Assembly: GCA_025465145.1 (NCBI GenBank)
Contig: JAODNS010000244.1
Location: forward strand, 1-5,052
Origin: Frankiales bacterium
GTDB lineage: Bacteria > Actinomycetota > Actinomycetes > Mycobacteriales > SCTD01
DNA length: 5,052 nt
Reading direction: 5' to 3'
A program made the position numbers and the translations under genes. This document shows positions 1 through 5,052 of the stretch, one piece after another (position 1 is the stretch's first letter; every line of letters starts with the position of its first letter). The notes under the pieces are model-generated. The model ran no database searches. It saw nothing but the letters and a program-made list of their open reading frames with translations, and was not told where the DNA came from.

Positions 1-1496
1 CCGGGACGATGAACCCGTTCCAGCACGGCGAGGTCTTCGTGACCGACGACGGCGCGGAGACCGACCTCGACGTCGGGCACTACGAGCGGTTCCTCGACGA
101 GGACCTGCACGGCAGCGCCAACGTCACCACCGGCCAGGTCTACAGCGCGGTCATCGCCAAGGAGCGGCGTGGCGAGTACCTCGGCGACACCGTCCAGGTC
201 ATCCCGCACATCACGAACGAGATCAAGGAGCGGATCCTCGCGCTCGGCGGCGAGGGCGTGGACGTCGTCATCACCGAGATCGGCGGCACCGTCGGCGACA
301 TCGAGTCGCTGCCGTTCCTCGAGGCCGCGCGGCAGGTCCGCCAGCAGGTCGGCCGGGACCACTGCTTCTTCCTGCACGTCAGCCTGATCCCGTACATCGG
401 TCCGTCCGGCGAGCTGAAGACCAAGCCGACGCAGCACTCGGTCCAGGCGCTACGCACCATCGGCATCACGCCGGACGCGATCGTCTGCCGATCCGACCGG
501 CCGATCAACGACGGCATCAAGCGCAAGATCGCGAACATGTGCGACGTGGACCAGGAGGCGGTCGTCTCCGCCGTCGACGCGGCCTCGATCTACGACATCC
601 CGAAGGTGCTGCACGCCGAGGGGCTCGACGCGTTCGTCGTACGACGGCTGAACCTGCCCTTCCGCGACGTCGACTGGACCGACTGGGACCTGCTGCTGCA
701 GCGCGTGCACCGGCCGTCGCGCGAGGTGACCGTCGCGCTGGTCGGCAAGTACGTCGACCTGCCAGATGCCGACCTGTCCGTGACCGAGGCGCTGCGCGCC
801 GGCGGCTTCGCCAACGACGCGAAGGTGCACATCCGCTGGGTGCAGTCCGACGACTGCGAGACGCCGTCCGGAGCAGCCGCCGCGCTCGAGGGCGTCGACG
901 GCGTGCTCATCCCCGGCGGCTTCGGCGTACGCGGCATCGAGGGCAAGGTCGGCGCGATCACCTGGGCGCGCACCGGCAAGGTGCCGACGCTCGGGCTGTG
1001 CCTCGGCCTGCAGTGCATGGTCATCGAGGTGGCCCGGTCGCTGGCCGGCATCGAGAAGGCCAACAGCGCGGAGTTCGAGCCGAACGGGCCGGACCCGGTC
1101 ATCGCCACGATGGCCGACCAGCAGGACGTCATCAGCGGCGAGCGCGACATGGGCGGGACCATGCGGCTGGGCCTGTGGGAGACGTCGCTGACGGAGGGCT
1201 CTGTCGCGGCGGCGGCGTACGGGGACGAGCCGGCGACGGAGCGGCACCGGCACCGGTACGAGGTGAACAACGCCTACCGGCCTGCGCTCGAGGAGGCCGG
1301 GCTGGTCTTCAGCGGCACCTCGCCGGACGGCCGGCTGGTGGAGATCGCCGAGTTGCCGGCGTCGGAGCACCCGTTCTTCGTCGGGACCCAGGCGCACCCG
1401 GAGTTCCGCTCGCGGCCGACCCGCGCGCACCCGCTGTTCACGGGGTTCATCGGCGCGGCGGTGGACTGCGCCGAGTCGCGGATGCTCCCGCTCTAG
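1..1496 (+). CDS. pyrG: CTP synthase (glutamine-hydrolysing), 5'-truncated by window edge
   Basis: CTP synthase aminates UTP to CTP using ATP and ammonia from glutamine, the last step of de novo pyrimidine nucleotide synthesis, in the cytoplasm. The frame is open from base 3 and reads G-T-M-N-P-F-Q-H-G-E-V-F-V-T-D-D-G, the internal family signature, so the ATG at 9 is not the true start. Roughly the first 60 residues, including the P-loop, lie upstream. Numbering from that Met (495 residues seen): the synthetase domain carries GGTVGDIE; the glutamine amidotransferase domain begins near 'VALVGKYVDLPDA', has the oxyanion region PGGFGVRG, nucleophile Cys331 in LGLCLGLQ, and the His463/Glu465 pair in AHPEF. 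The GGTMRLG and ERHRHRYEVNN motifs are intact. Total length would be about 555-560 residues, normal for the family. One oddity is Asp255 in 'PDADLSV', where relatives have Tyr. The gene ends at TAG 1494-1496. Identification is very secure. Confidence 0.98.
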   Translation, partial: GTMNPFQHGEVFVTDDGAETDLDVGHYERFLDEDLHGSANVTTGQVYSAVIAKERRGEYLGDTVQVIPHITNEIKERILALGGEGVDVVITEIGGTVGDIESLPFLEAARQVRQQVGRDHCFFLHVSLIPYIGPSGELKTKPTQHSVQALRTIGITPDAIVCRSDRPINDGIKRKIANMCDVDQEAVVSAVDAASIYDIPKVLHAEGLDAFVVRRLNLPFRDVDWTDWDLLLQRVHRPSREVTVALVGKYVDLPDADLSVTEALRAGGFANDAKVHIRWVQSDDCETPSGAAAALEGVDGVLIPGGFGVRGIEGKVGAITWARTGKVPTLGLCLGLQCMVIEVARSLAGIEKANSAEFEPNGPDPVIATMADQQDVISGERDMGGTMRLGLWETSLTEGSVAAAAYGDEPATERHRHRYEVNNAYRPALEEAGLVFSGTSPDGRLVEIAELPASEHPFFVGTQAHPEFRSRPTRAHPLFTGFIGAAVDCAESRMLPL

Positions 1497-1517
1497 ACAT
1501 CCCACGGCGCTAACTCG

Positions 1518-1811
1518 TCAAGCGGCCGCTTGGTCCTGTGCCTGCTGGTAGCGGGGCCAGCCGGTTGCTTGGTCGTAGGGGGTGCCGTGGCGTAGGCAGC
1601 CGTGCAGGATGCCGACGAGGCGGTTGCTGACGGCGCGCAGCGCTTGGTGGTGGCTGTGTCCGTCGGCGCGGCGGGCGTTGTAGTAGGAGGCGCGGGCCCC
1701 CGGGCTGGTGCTGAGGGCGGCGAAGGCTTGTAGGTGCAGTGCGTCGCGTAGCCGCTCGTTCGTCGCGACGCGCGCCAGCACGACCCGGCGGGTGCCGGAG
1801 GCGCCGGCGGC
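1518..1811 (-). pseudogene. IS110-family transposase, C-terminal remnant
   Basis: Read on the minus strand, the frame open from 1811 to the TGA at 1520-1518 encodes about 97 residues that match the C-terminal (Transposase_20) end of IS110/IS116/IS902 transposases. The diagnostic stretches are ASGTRRVVLARV, then 'LSTSPGARASYY', then HHQALRAVSNRLVGILHGCL and a terminal 'GTPYDQATGWP'. Full IS110 transposases are about 330-430 residues and begin with a RuvC-like DEDD domain; none of that domain is present. The frame is closed by TGA at 1814-1812, and the recognisable similarity starts only about three codons after it, so the deletion breakpoint lies near 1805-1815. A GTG at 1781-1779 could start an 87-residue product, but no such protein would be an active transposase. 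The upstream (5') end of the element, where IS110 elements carry their bridge-RNA region, is also absent. The stop lies only 21 bases from the pyrG stop, so the element's right end probably abuts pyrG. Family call is from remembered motifs. Confidence 0.85.
1519..1532. repeat. 14-bp perfect palindrome at the transposase stop codon
   Basis: CAAGCGGCCGCTTG is its own reverse complement over 14 bases. It encodes the last residues (Gln-Ala-Ala-Ala) and overlaps the stop of the minus-strand transposase remnant, starting 23 bases after the pyrG stop. As RNA from either strand it could form only a tight stem with almost no loop, and no T-run follows on either side, so a terminator role is doubtful. 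It may simply be GC-rich alanine codons. Confidence 0.5.
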
Positions 1812-1899
1812 TCAGACAGCAAGATCGCAGACGTCGATCGTGCTGTGATCCCATTAGCCTCCCTTGCGCCGGTTCGTTCGGTCCCGCCATGATCGCCCG

Positions 1900-3465
1900 G
1901 TGCTGTTGACCCGGTCCGTTGTCGCTGCCGTCGCTGTCGTCGTGGGGCTGGCGCTCCCGGCCGCAGCCCACACCGCCGGGACATGCGCGCCCACCGGCGT
2001 CGAGCGCTGCGAGACCTGGTGGTCCGTGGTTGCGAGCAGCGCCACCACGGGACCGGAACGGTCGGACCAGTTCACGAGCGAGGTCCTCAGCAACGGCAAC
2101 GCGGTGTTCCTGGTCGCCAAGGACGTCGCCCTGAACTCGGACGACCCGTACGCGTCGACAGCCGGCGCCCTCGTCGAGGCGCGCAGCAGCAGCACCGGTG
2201 CGGTGCTGTGGCGGGTGCAGCGCAGGGAGCGCGCCTATCTCAGCCCGCACGCAGCGGCGCTGTCGCACGACGGCACGCGCATCTACGTGACCGGCGGCGC
2301 CTACGACAACTTCCCCGTGAGCGCCAAGGACTCGCGCGTCTTCACCACCGCGTACGACACTGCCACGGGCCGCGAGCTGTGGTCGGCGTCGTGGGACGCG
2401 CGGCCCGATGCCGTCGACAACGGCAACTACCTCGTGGTGGCACCGGACGACCGCGAGGTCTACGTCGCCGGCGTGACCACGGGGGGCGCCGGCGATCTCG
2501 ACTACGTGACGCTCGGGTACGACACCGGCACCGGTCAGCAGCTGTGGTCGCAGGTCTACGGCGGCCCGCGCGCCGGCGGCTCGGACGCCCCGTTCGGGAT
2601 CGCGGTCAACCCCGACGGGTCGCTGCTCTACGTCACCGGCTGGAGCGACGGCACCGTCGAGTACGACGCCGACTACGGGACGGTCGCGTACGCACTGACG
2701 CACGCGTCGAGCGCCGCTCCGGGCCGCTCCGGGCAGCACCGACAGGACGGGCGGGGCCAGCTACCCGCGTCTGCGACGACCGCGTGGGTGGCGCGCTACG
2801 ACGGCGTCGGGCTCAACAAGAGCGACCGGGCGAACGCCATCGCGGTCGACCCTGACGGCAGCCGCGTCTACGTGACGGGCGACTCGTACGCCGGCAAGGG
2901 CGGCGGCGACTACGACTACGCGACGGTCGCCTACGACGGGCGGTCGGGTCAGCAGCTGTGGCAGTCCCGCTTCTCCGGGGGCAGGGGCGCGTTCAACGCG
3001 GCGACCACGGTGGTGGCGACCGCCGGCCGGGTGCTCGTCAGCGGGCAGGCGAGCGCACCGTCCAGTGACGACGGTAACGACGCGACGACGGTCGCGTACG
3101 ACGCGGCGACCGGCCGGCAGAGCTGGACGGCATCGGTGGCGCCGGTGCGCCACGACGACTACGCACGCGGCCTGACGACGTCGCCGGACGGCGGCACCGC
3201 CTACCTCGTCACGTCGGACATCCCGCTCGTCCGCTACACGTCGCTCAGTCGGCTGTCCGCCGTCGCGTACGACGTGCGCACCGGGGCCGTCCGGTGGCGC
3301 TCCGAGCTGGACGCCGGCGTCGGCAACGCGCTGCGTGGCGCGGCCGTCGCTGCCGCCGGCGGGAGCGTGGTCGTCGCCGGCGACATCACCCGCAGCGCCG
3401 ACCCGCTGAAGGGCCCGGCGCAGGACGTGTACGACGTGCTGCTGGCGGCGTTCCCCGCCGCCTGA
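1900..3465 (+). CDS. Secreted PQQ-like / WD40-like seven-bladed beta-propeller protein
   Basis: Predicted exported protein of about 521 residues, made almost entirely of beta-propeller repeats; function unknown. The N-terminus has one Arg, a hydrophobic run (VVAAVAVVVGLAL) and a likely signal peptidase I site after 'LPAAA', so the mature protein is extracellular with two close cysteines (about 29 and 37). Seven blades are visible, each of the form [D-Y-x-T-V-A-Y-D]-x-x-[T-G-x-x-L-W]...[P-D-G-x-x-V-Y-V-T-G]; the TGxxLW turns fall near residues 99, 156, 211, 349, 404 and 461. In blade 4 the turn is replaced by a ~30-residue Ser/Gly/Gln/Arg-rich insertion (about 265-294). No catalytic motif, lipobox or transmembrane anchor was seen. 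GTG at 1900 was preferred because it gives a compact signal peptide. TTG at 1864, directly after an in-frame stop, would add 12 residues, and TTG 1906 is also possible; none has a clear ribosome binding site. It sits between two housekeeping genes and is probably accessory. Confidence 0.85.
   Translation: MLLTRSVVAAVAVVVGLALPAAAHTAGTCAPTGVERCETWWSVVASSATTGPERSDQFTSEVLSNGNAVFLVAKDVALNSDDPYASTAGALVEARSSSTGAVLWRVQRRERAYLSPHAAALSHDGTRIYVTGGAYDNFPVSAKDSRVFTTAYDTATGRELWSASWDARPDAVDNGNYLVVAPDDREVYVAGVTTGGAGDLDYVTLGYDTGTGQQLWSQVYGGPRAGGSDAPFGIAVNPDGSLLYVTGWSDGTVEYDADYGTVAYALTHASSAAPGRSGQHRQDGRGQLPASATTAWVARYDGVGLNKSDRANAIAVDPDGSRVYVTGDSYAGKGGGDYDYATVAYDGRSGQQLWQSRFSGGRGAFNAATTVVATAGRVLVSGQASAPSSDDGNDATTVAYDAATGRQSWTASVAPVRHDDYARGLTTSPDGGTAYLVTSDIPLVRYTSLSRLSAVAYDVRTGAVRWRSELDAGVGNALRGAAVAAAGGSVVVAGDITRSADPLKGPAQDVYDVLLAAFPAA
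2714..2733. repeat. Tandem 10-bp duplication inside blade 4 insertion
   Basis: The decamer CCGCTCCGGG occurs twice back to back. It lies in the part of the propeller gene that encodes the low-complexity insertion in blade 4. A 10-bp unit is not a multiple of three, so gain or loss of one copy would shift the frame; the downstream frame is nevertheless in register with three further good blades. Confidence 0.6.
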
Positions 3466-3491
3466 TCGTTTCGTGCGCCTCGCTCGGCGGG
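3454..3491 (+). promoter_or_regulatory. Possible stem masking the ribosome binding site of the 38-aa ORF
   Basis: CCCGCCG at 3454-3460 (last codons of the propeller gene) is exactly complementary to CGGCGGG at 3485-3491, which overlaps the Shine-Dalgarno sequence at 3489-3494. The loop is 24 bases and contains the propeller stop codon. If both are on one transcript, this stem could couple translation of the 38-aa ORF to ribosomes terminating on the propeller gene. This is an inference from complementarity; GC-rich sequence gives such matches often. Confidence 0.3.
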
Positions 3492-3494
3492 AGG
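3489..3494 (+). promoter_or_regulatory. Ribosome binding site of the 38-aa ORF
   Basis: GGGAGG ends eight bases before the ATG at 3503. It is one of the two best Shine-Dalgarno matches in the window (the other precedes ald) and is the main reason to treat the short ORF as a real gene. It also argues that ribosomes reaching the NUDIX gene enter here. Confidence 0.75.
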
Positions 3495-3502
3495 ACTCCG
3501 TC

Positions 3503-3619
3503 ATGAAGCGAACCCGTGCAGAGCGCAACCAGGACCGCAAGCTCGCCTTCGTCCCGATGTGGCCGCTCGTCGGCGTGCTGGGTCTGCTCGCGATCGCCGT
3601 CTTCCTCACGAGCCGCTGA
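3503..3619 (+). CDS. 38-residue single-span membrane miniprotein, unknown function
   Basis: I do not recognise this protein. It starts with ATG behind a strong GGGAGG site and ends with TGA at 3617-3619. Residues 1-13 are strongly basic (Lys2, Arg3, Arg5, Arg8, Arg12, Lys13, with one Glu and one Asp). Residues about 16-35 (VPMWPLVGVLGLLAIAVFL) form one hydrophobic helix, followed by TSR. By the positive-inside rule the N-terminus should be cytoplasmic. There is no signal peptidase site, so a membrane-anchored small protein is likely. Its stop overlaps the start of the NUDIX gene by one base (TGATG), and the NUDIX start lacks its own good ribosome binding site, so the two are probably translationally coupled. 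It begins 37 bases after the propeller stop. Its role could be physical (recruiting or regulating a neighbour) or merely as a coupling leader; the sequence does not say which. Confidence 0.7.
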   Translation: MKRTRAERNQDRKLAFVPMWPLVGVLGLLAIAVFLTSR

Positions 3620-4215
3620 TGCCGCACGACTACCAGGTGGTCTCCAGCGAGCGCGTCTACGACGGCCGCGTCATCGCGCTGCGCAAGGACGAGGTGTCCA
3701 TGCCCGGCGACACCAGCAGCGTCCGGGACGTCGTCGAGCACCCCGGTGCCGTCGCGGTCGTCGCGCTGGACGAGCAGGAGCGGGTGGTCACGGTCCGGCA
3801 GTACCGGCACCCGGTCCGCCGGCCGCTGGAGGAGCTCCCCGCCGGGATCCTCGACAAGGAGGGCGAGCCCGCGTACGAAACGGTCAAGCGCGAGCTGGCG
3901 GAGGAGGCGGGGCTCGCCGCCGACGAGTGGCACGTCCTCGTCGACCTGCTGACCAGCCCCGGCATGACCGACGAGGCCTGCCGCATCTACCTGGCCCGCG
4001 GCCTGCACGAGGTCGACCGGGACGTGCAGGAGCACGAGGAGGCGGAAATGACCTCGGACCGGGTGCCGCTGGACGACCTGGTGCGCGGCGTCCTGACCGG
4101 CGAGTACGAGAACAGCCTGCTGGTCGTCGGTGTCCTCGCCGCGGACAGCGCCCGGCGCAGCGGCTACACGGGCCTGCGGCCGGCGGACGCGCCCTGGCCG
4201 GCCCGCCACCCGTAG
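3619..4215 (+). CDS. NUDIX hydrolase, probable ADP-ribose pyrophosphatase
   Basis: A 198-residue cytoplasmic NUDIX enzyme, expected to cleave ADP-ribose or a similar nucleoside-diphosphate sugar to AMP and a sugar phosphate with Mg2+ or Mn2+. The Nudix box spans Gly76-Leu99, ending in 'KRELAEEAGL' with metal-binding Glu92, Glu95 and Glu96. The spacing from Gly76 to Glu83 is GX6E rather than GX5E, which as I recall is also seen in the M. tuberculosis homologue. Pro114 in 'LLTSPGMTDE', 15 residues after the box, is the ADP-ribose subclass marker, and the E-E-L-P-A-G and R-Q-Y-R-H-P motifs fit. The ATG at 3619 was chosen because it overlaps the preceding TGA and begins the family-like 'YQVVSSERVYDGRV'. 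A GTG at 3559 would add 20 residues that lie over the 38-aa ORF. The actinobacterial pyrG-NUDIX neighbourhood supports the assignment; exact substrate is inferred. Confidence 0.93.
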   Translation: MPHDYQVVSSERVYDGRVIALRKDEVSMPGDTSSVRDVVEHPGAVAVVALDEQERVVTVRQYRHPVRRPLEELPAGILDKEGEPAYETVKRELAEEAGLAADEWHVLVDLLTSPGMTDEACRIYLARGLHEVDRDVQEHEEAEMTSDRVPLDDLVRGVLTGEYENSLLVVGVLAADSARRSGYTGLRPADAPWPARHP

Positions 4216-4266
4216 CTCCCGTCCTCCCCGGCAAGGTCTCCTGACCGTCGAACTGCCTGCGCCCGC

Positions 4267-4280
4267 GCGTGCGGCCACGC
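4267..4280 (+). terminator. Small hairpin downstream of the NUDIX gene
   Basis: GCGTG and CACGC form a 5-bp stem with a four-base loop, 52 bases after the NUDIX stop. No T-run follows. It could contribute to termination in a high-GC genome, where U-less terminators occur, but alone it is weak evidence. Confidence 0.25.
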
Positions 4281-4287
4281 ACACCGG

Positions 4288-4336
4288 CTGATCATCTCGG
4301 CGCCGCCGCCCGGCGCGCCGCAGCGTTGTTGATCAG
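4288..4336 (+). terminator. Large compound hairpin between NUDIX and ald, terminator or operator
   Basis: A perfect 7-bp inverted repeat, CTGATCA (4288-4294) and TGATCAG (4330-4336), encloses a second strong hairpin at 4298-4320. The inner stem is CGGCGC with GCGCCG, then a single bulged C, a further 3-bp GCC/GGC stem, and a GCCC tetraloop. Each outer arm also contains the palindrome TGATCA. No T-run follows, so this is either a U-poor intrinsic terminator for the upstream operon or a binding site for a dimeric regulator of ald. In mycobacteria the Lrp/AsnC-type regulator AldR binds upstream of ald, which makes an operator plausible, but I cannot match its consensus with confidence. Confidence 0.45.
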
Positions 4337-4398
4337 TCTGTGTGCGGAATGGGGCACGAGTGGGTGCGGAGGGCGGGGGTCTGCGCGTACCAGGTCAT

Positions 4399-4430
4399 GC
4401 AGGGCTCCTGCGCACTGGCGGCTCTATGCT
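4399..4430 (+). promoter_or_regulatory. Candidate ald promoter with palindromic operator
   Basis: TATGCT at 4425-4430 resembles an actinobacterial -10 element (TAnnnT) and lies 45 bases before the ald GTG. No good -35 hexamer is seen 16-18 bases upstream; that position is occupied by the palindrome GCAGG-GCT-CCTGC (4399-4411). This arrangement would suit a promoter dependent on, or blocked by, a regulator. Upstream, GTGCGGA is repeated at 4342-4348 and 4364-4370, 22 bases apart, about two helical turns. The remainder of 4216-4475 holds no ORF or RNA gene that I can support. Confidence 0.35.
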
Positions 4431-4463
4431 CGCCGGGCCTGCGGCAACGGCGCCCGGGCACGA

Positions 4464-4468
4464 GGAGG
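4464..4468 (+). promoter_or_regulatory. Ribosome binding site of ald
   Basis: GGAGG, within GAGGAGG, ends seven bases before the GTG at 4476 and fixes that GTG as the ald start. Just upstream, CCGGGC (4433-4438) and GCCCGG (4452-4457) could pair as a 6-bp stem with a 13-base loop in the leader. Confidence 0.8.
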
Positions 4469-4475
4469 CGCAGGC

Positions 4476-5052
4476 GTGAAGGTCGGGATCCCCCGCGAGG
4501 TCAAGAACAACGAGTACCGGGTGGCCATCACGCCGGCCGGCGTGAAGGAGCTCGTGTCGCACGGCCACAGCGTGTCGATCGAGAAGGACGCCGGCGTCGG
4601 CTCGTCCATCCTCGACGAGGAGTACGTGGCCGCCGGCGCCACGATCATCGGCTCGGCCGACGACGTCTGGGCCGACGCCGAGCTCGTGCTGAAGGTCAAG
4701 GAGCCGGTGGCGGAGGAGTACCACCGGATGCAGAAGGACCAGGTGCTCTTCACGTACCTTCACCTCGCCGCCTCCCGCGAGTGCACGCAGGCGCTGCTCG
4801 ACGCGGGCACAACCGGTGTCGCGTACGAGACCGTGCAGCTCGCCGACCGCTCGCTGCCGCTGCTCGCCCCGATGTCCGAGGTCGCCGGACGCATGGCGCC
4901 GCAGGTCGGCGCGCACTGCCTGGAGCGCGGTGCCGGTGGCCGCGGCGTCCTCATGGGCGGCGTCTCGGGCGTGTACGCGGCGAAGGTCGTCGTCATCGGC
5001 GCGGGGGTCTCGGGTCTGAACGCCGCGGCGATCGCGCTCGGCATGCAGGCCG
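4476..5052 (+). CDS. ald: L-alanine dehydrogenase, 3'-truncated by window edge
   Basis: Alanine dehydrogenase interconverts L-alanine and pyruvate plus ammonia with NAD(H), in the cytoplasm; in actinobacteria it serves alanine catabolism and redox balance. The window holds 192 of an expected ~370 codons. It starts at GTG behind a strong GGAGG site. The N-terminal catalytic domain is complete and close to family consensus: 'VGIPREVKNNEYRVAITPAG' contains Arg15, and Lys75 (LKVKEP) and His96 (YLHLAAS) match the substrate-binding and catalytic residues known for this enzyme. 'YETVQ', PLLAPMSEVAGR and GGRGVLMGGV follow. The NAD-binding Rossmann fold opens with G175-A-G-V-S-G180. Nothing looks broken. 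It lies 260 bases downstream of the NUDIX gene with its own leader, so it is probably transcribed separately. Transhydrogenase alpha subunits and saccharopine-type enzymes are distant relatives, but the consensus fits Ald best. Confidence 0.97.
   Translation, partial: MKVGIPREVKNNEYRVAITPAGVKELVSHGHSVSIEKDAGVGSSILDEEYVAAGATIIGSADDVWADAELVLKVKEPVAEEYHRMQKDQVLFTYLHLAASRECTQALLDAGTTGVAYETVQLADRSLPLLAPMSEVAGRMAPQVGAHCLERGAGGRGVLMGGVSGVYAAKVVVIGAGVSGLNAAAIALGMQA

Noticed and set aside
450..1505. 351-codon minus-strand open frame opposite pyrG
   Set aside because: It is antisense to a clearly conserved CTP synthase and has no family motifs.
1855..1860. TAGCCT as a -10 element for the propeller gene
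   Set aside because: It fits TAnnnT but no -35 is visible at the right distance, so a promoter cannot be supported.
1493..1984. 163-codon minus-strand frame overlapping the transposase remnant
   Set aside because: The IS110 similarity is in another frame; this one shows only Pro/Thr/Ala-rich sequence.
1510..2739. 409-codon minus-strand open frame
   Set aside because: It lies opposite the propeller gene and overlaps the IS110 remnant in the wrong frame; composition is that of a shadow.
3559..3618. GTG at 3559 as the NUDIX start
   Set aside because: The added 20 residues do not resemble the family and lie over the 38-aa ORF; ATG 3619 overlaps the preceding stop as expected for coupling.
2761..4284. 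507-codon minus-strand open frame
   Set aside because: It runs antisense across the propeller 3' half, the miniprotein and the NUDIX gene; its translation is Arg/Val/Ala-rich with no recognisable domain, typical of a high-GC shadow frame.
4337..4460. Riboswitch in the ald leader
   Set aside because: No conserved core of a known riboswitch class could be recognised; only short local stems are present.
1..5052. CRISPR array, tRNA or rRNA genes, phage or defence-system genes
   Set aside because: No regularly spaced repeats, cloverleaf-like segments or matching protein motifs were found on either strand.

Overview
The window comes from a high-GC actinobacterium (Actinomycetota). The evidence is strong G/C at third codon positions, frequent GTG starts, and a gene set (pyrG, an ADP-ribose-type NUDIX hydrolase, ald) that from memory sits together in actinobacterial chromosomes ahead of parA/scpAB (for example pyrG–NUDIX, Rv1699–Rv1700, in Mycobacterium tuberculosis, and pyrG/NUDIX/ald/parA in Streptomyces). 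Genus cannot be fixed from this piece.

Layout, left to right. (1) 1-1496 (+): CTP synthase pyrG, missing its first ~60 codons because the window starts inside it. (2) 1497-1863: intergenic zone holding a minus-strand 3' remnant of an IS110-family transposase (about 1518-1811) and a ~50-bp stretch with nothing recognisable. (3) 1900-3465 (+): a secreted protein predicted to fold as a seven-bladed PQQ-like beta-propeller, of unknown function, with a non-canonical insertion in blade 4. (4) 3503-3619 (+): a 38-codon ORF with a good ribosome binding site, encoding a basic N-terminus plus one membrane helix. (5) 3619-4215 (+): NUDIX hydrolase, probably an ADP-ribose pyrophosphatase, whose start overlaps the stop of the 38-aa ORF by one base. 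(6) 4216-4475: intergenic region with a large hairpin and candidate promoter/operator elements. (7) 4476-5052 (+): L-alanine dehydrogenase ald, cut off by the window end.

Functionally, pyrG (pyrimidine nucleotide synthesis), the NUDIX enzyme (nucleoside-diphosphate-sugar clean-up) and ald (alanine/pyruvate, NAD-linked) are housekeeping genes of a conserved neighbourhood rather than one pathway. The IS110 remnant and propeller gene look like an accessory insertion separating pyrG from the NUDIX gene. I see no CRISPR array, tRNA, rRNA or convincing new multi-gene system. The points most worth following are the 38-aa membrane miniprotein coupled to the NUDIX gene and the structured NUDIX–ald intergenic region.
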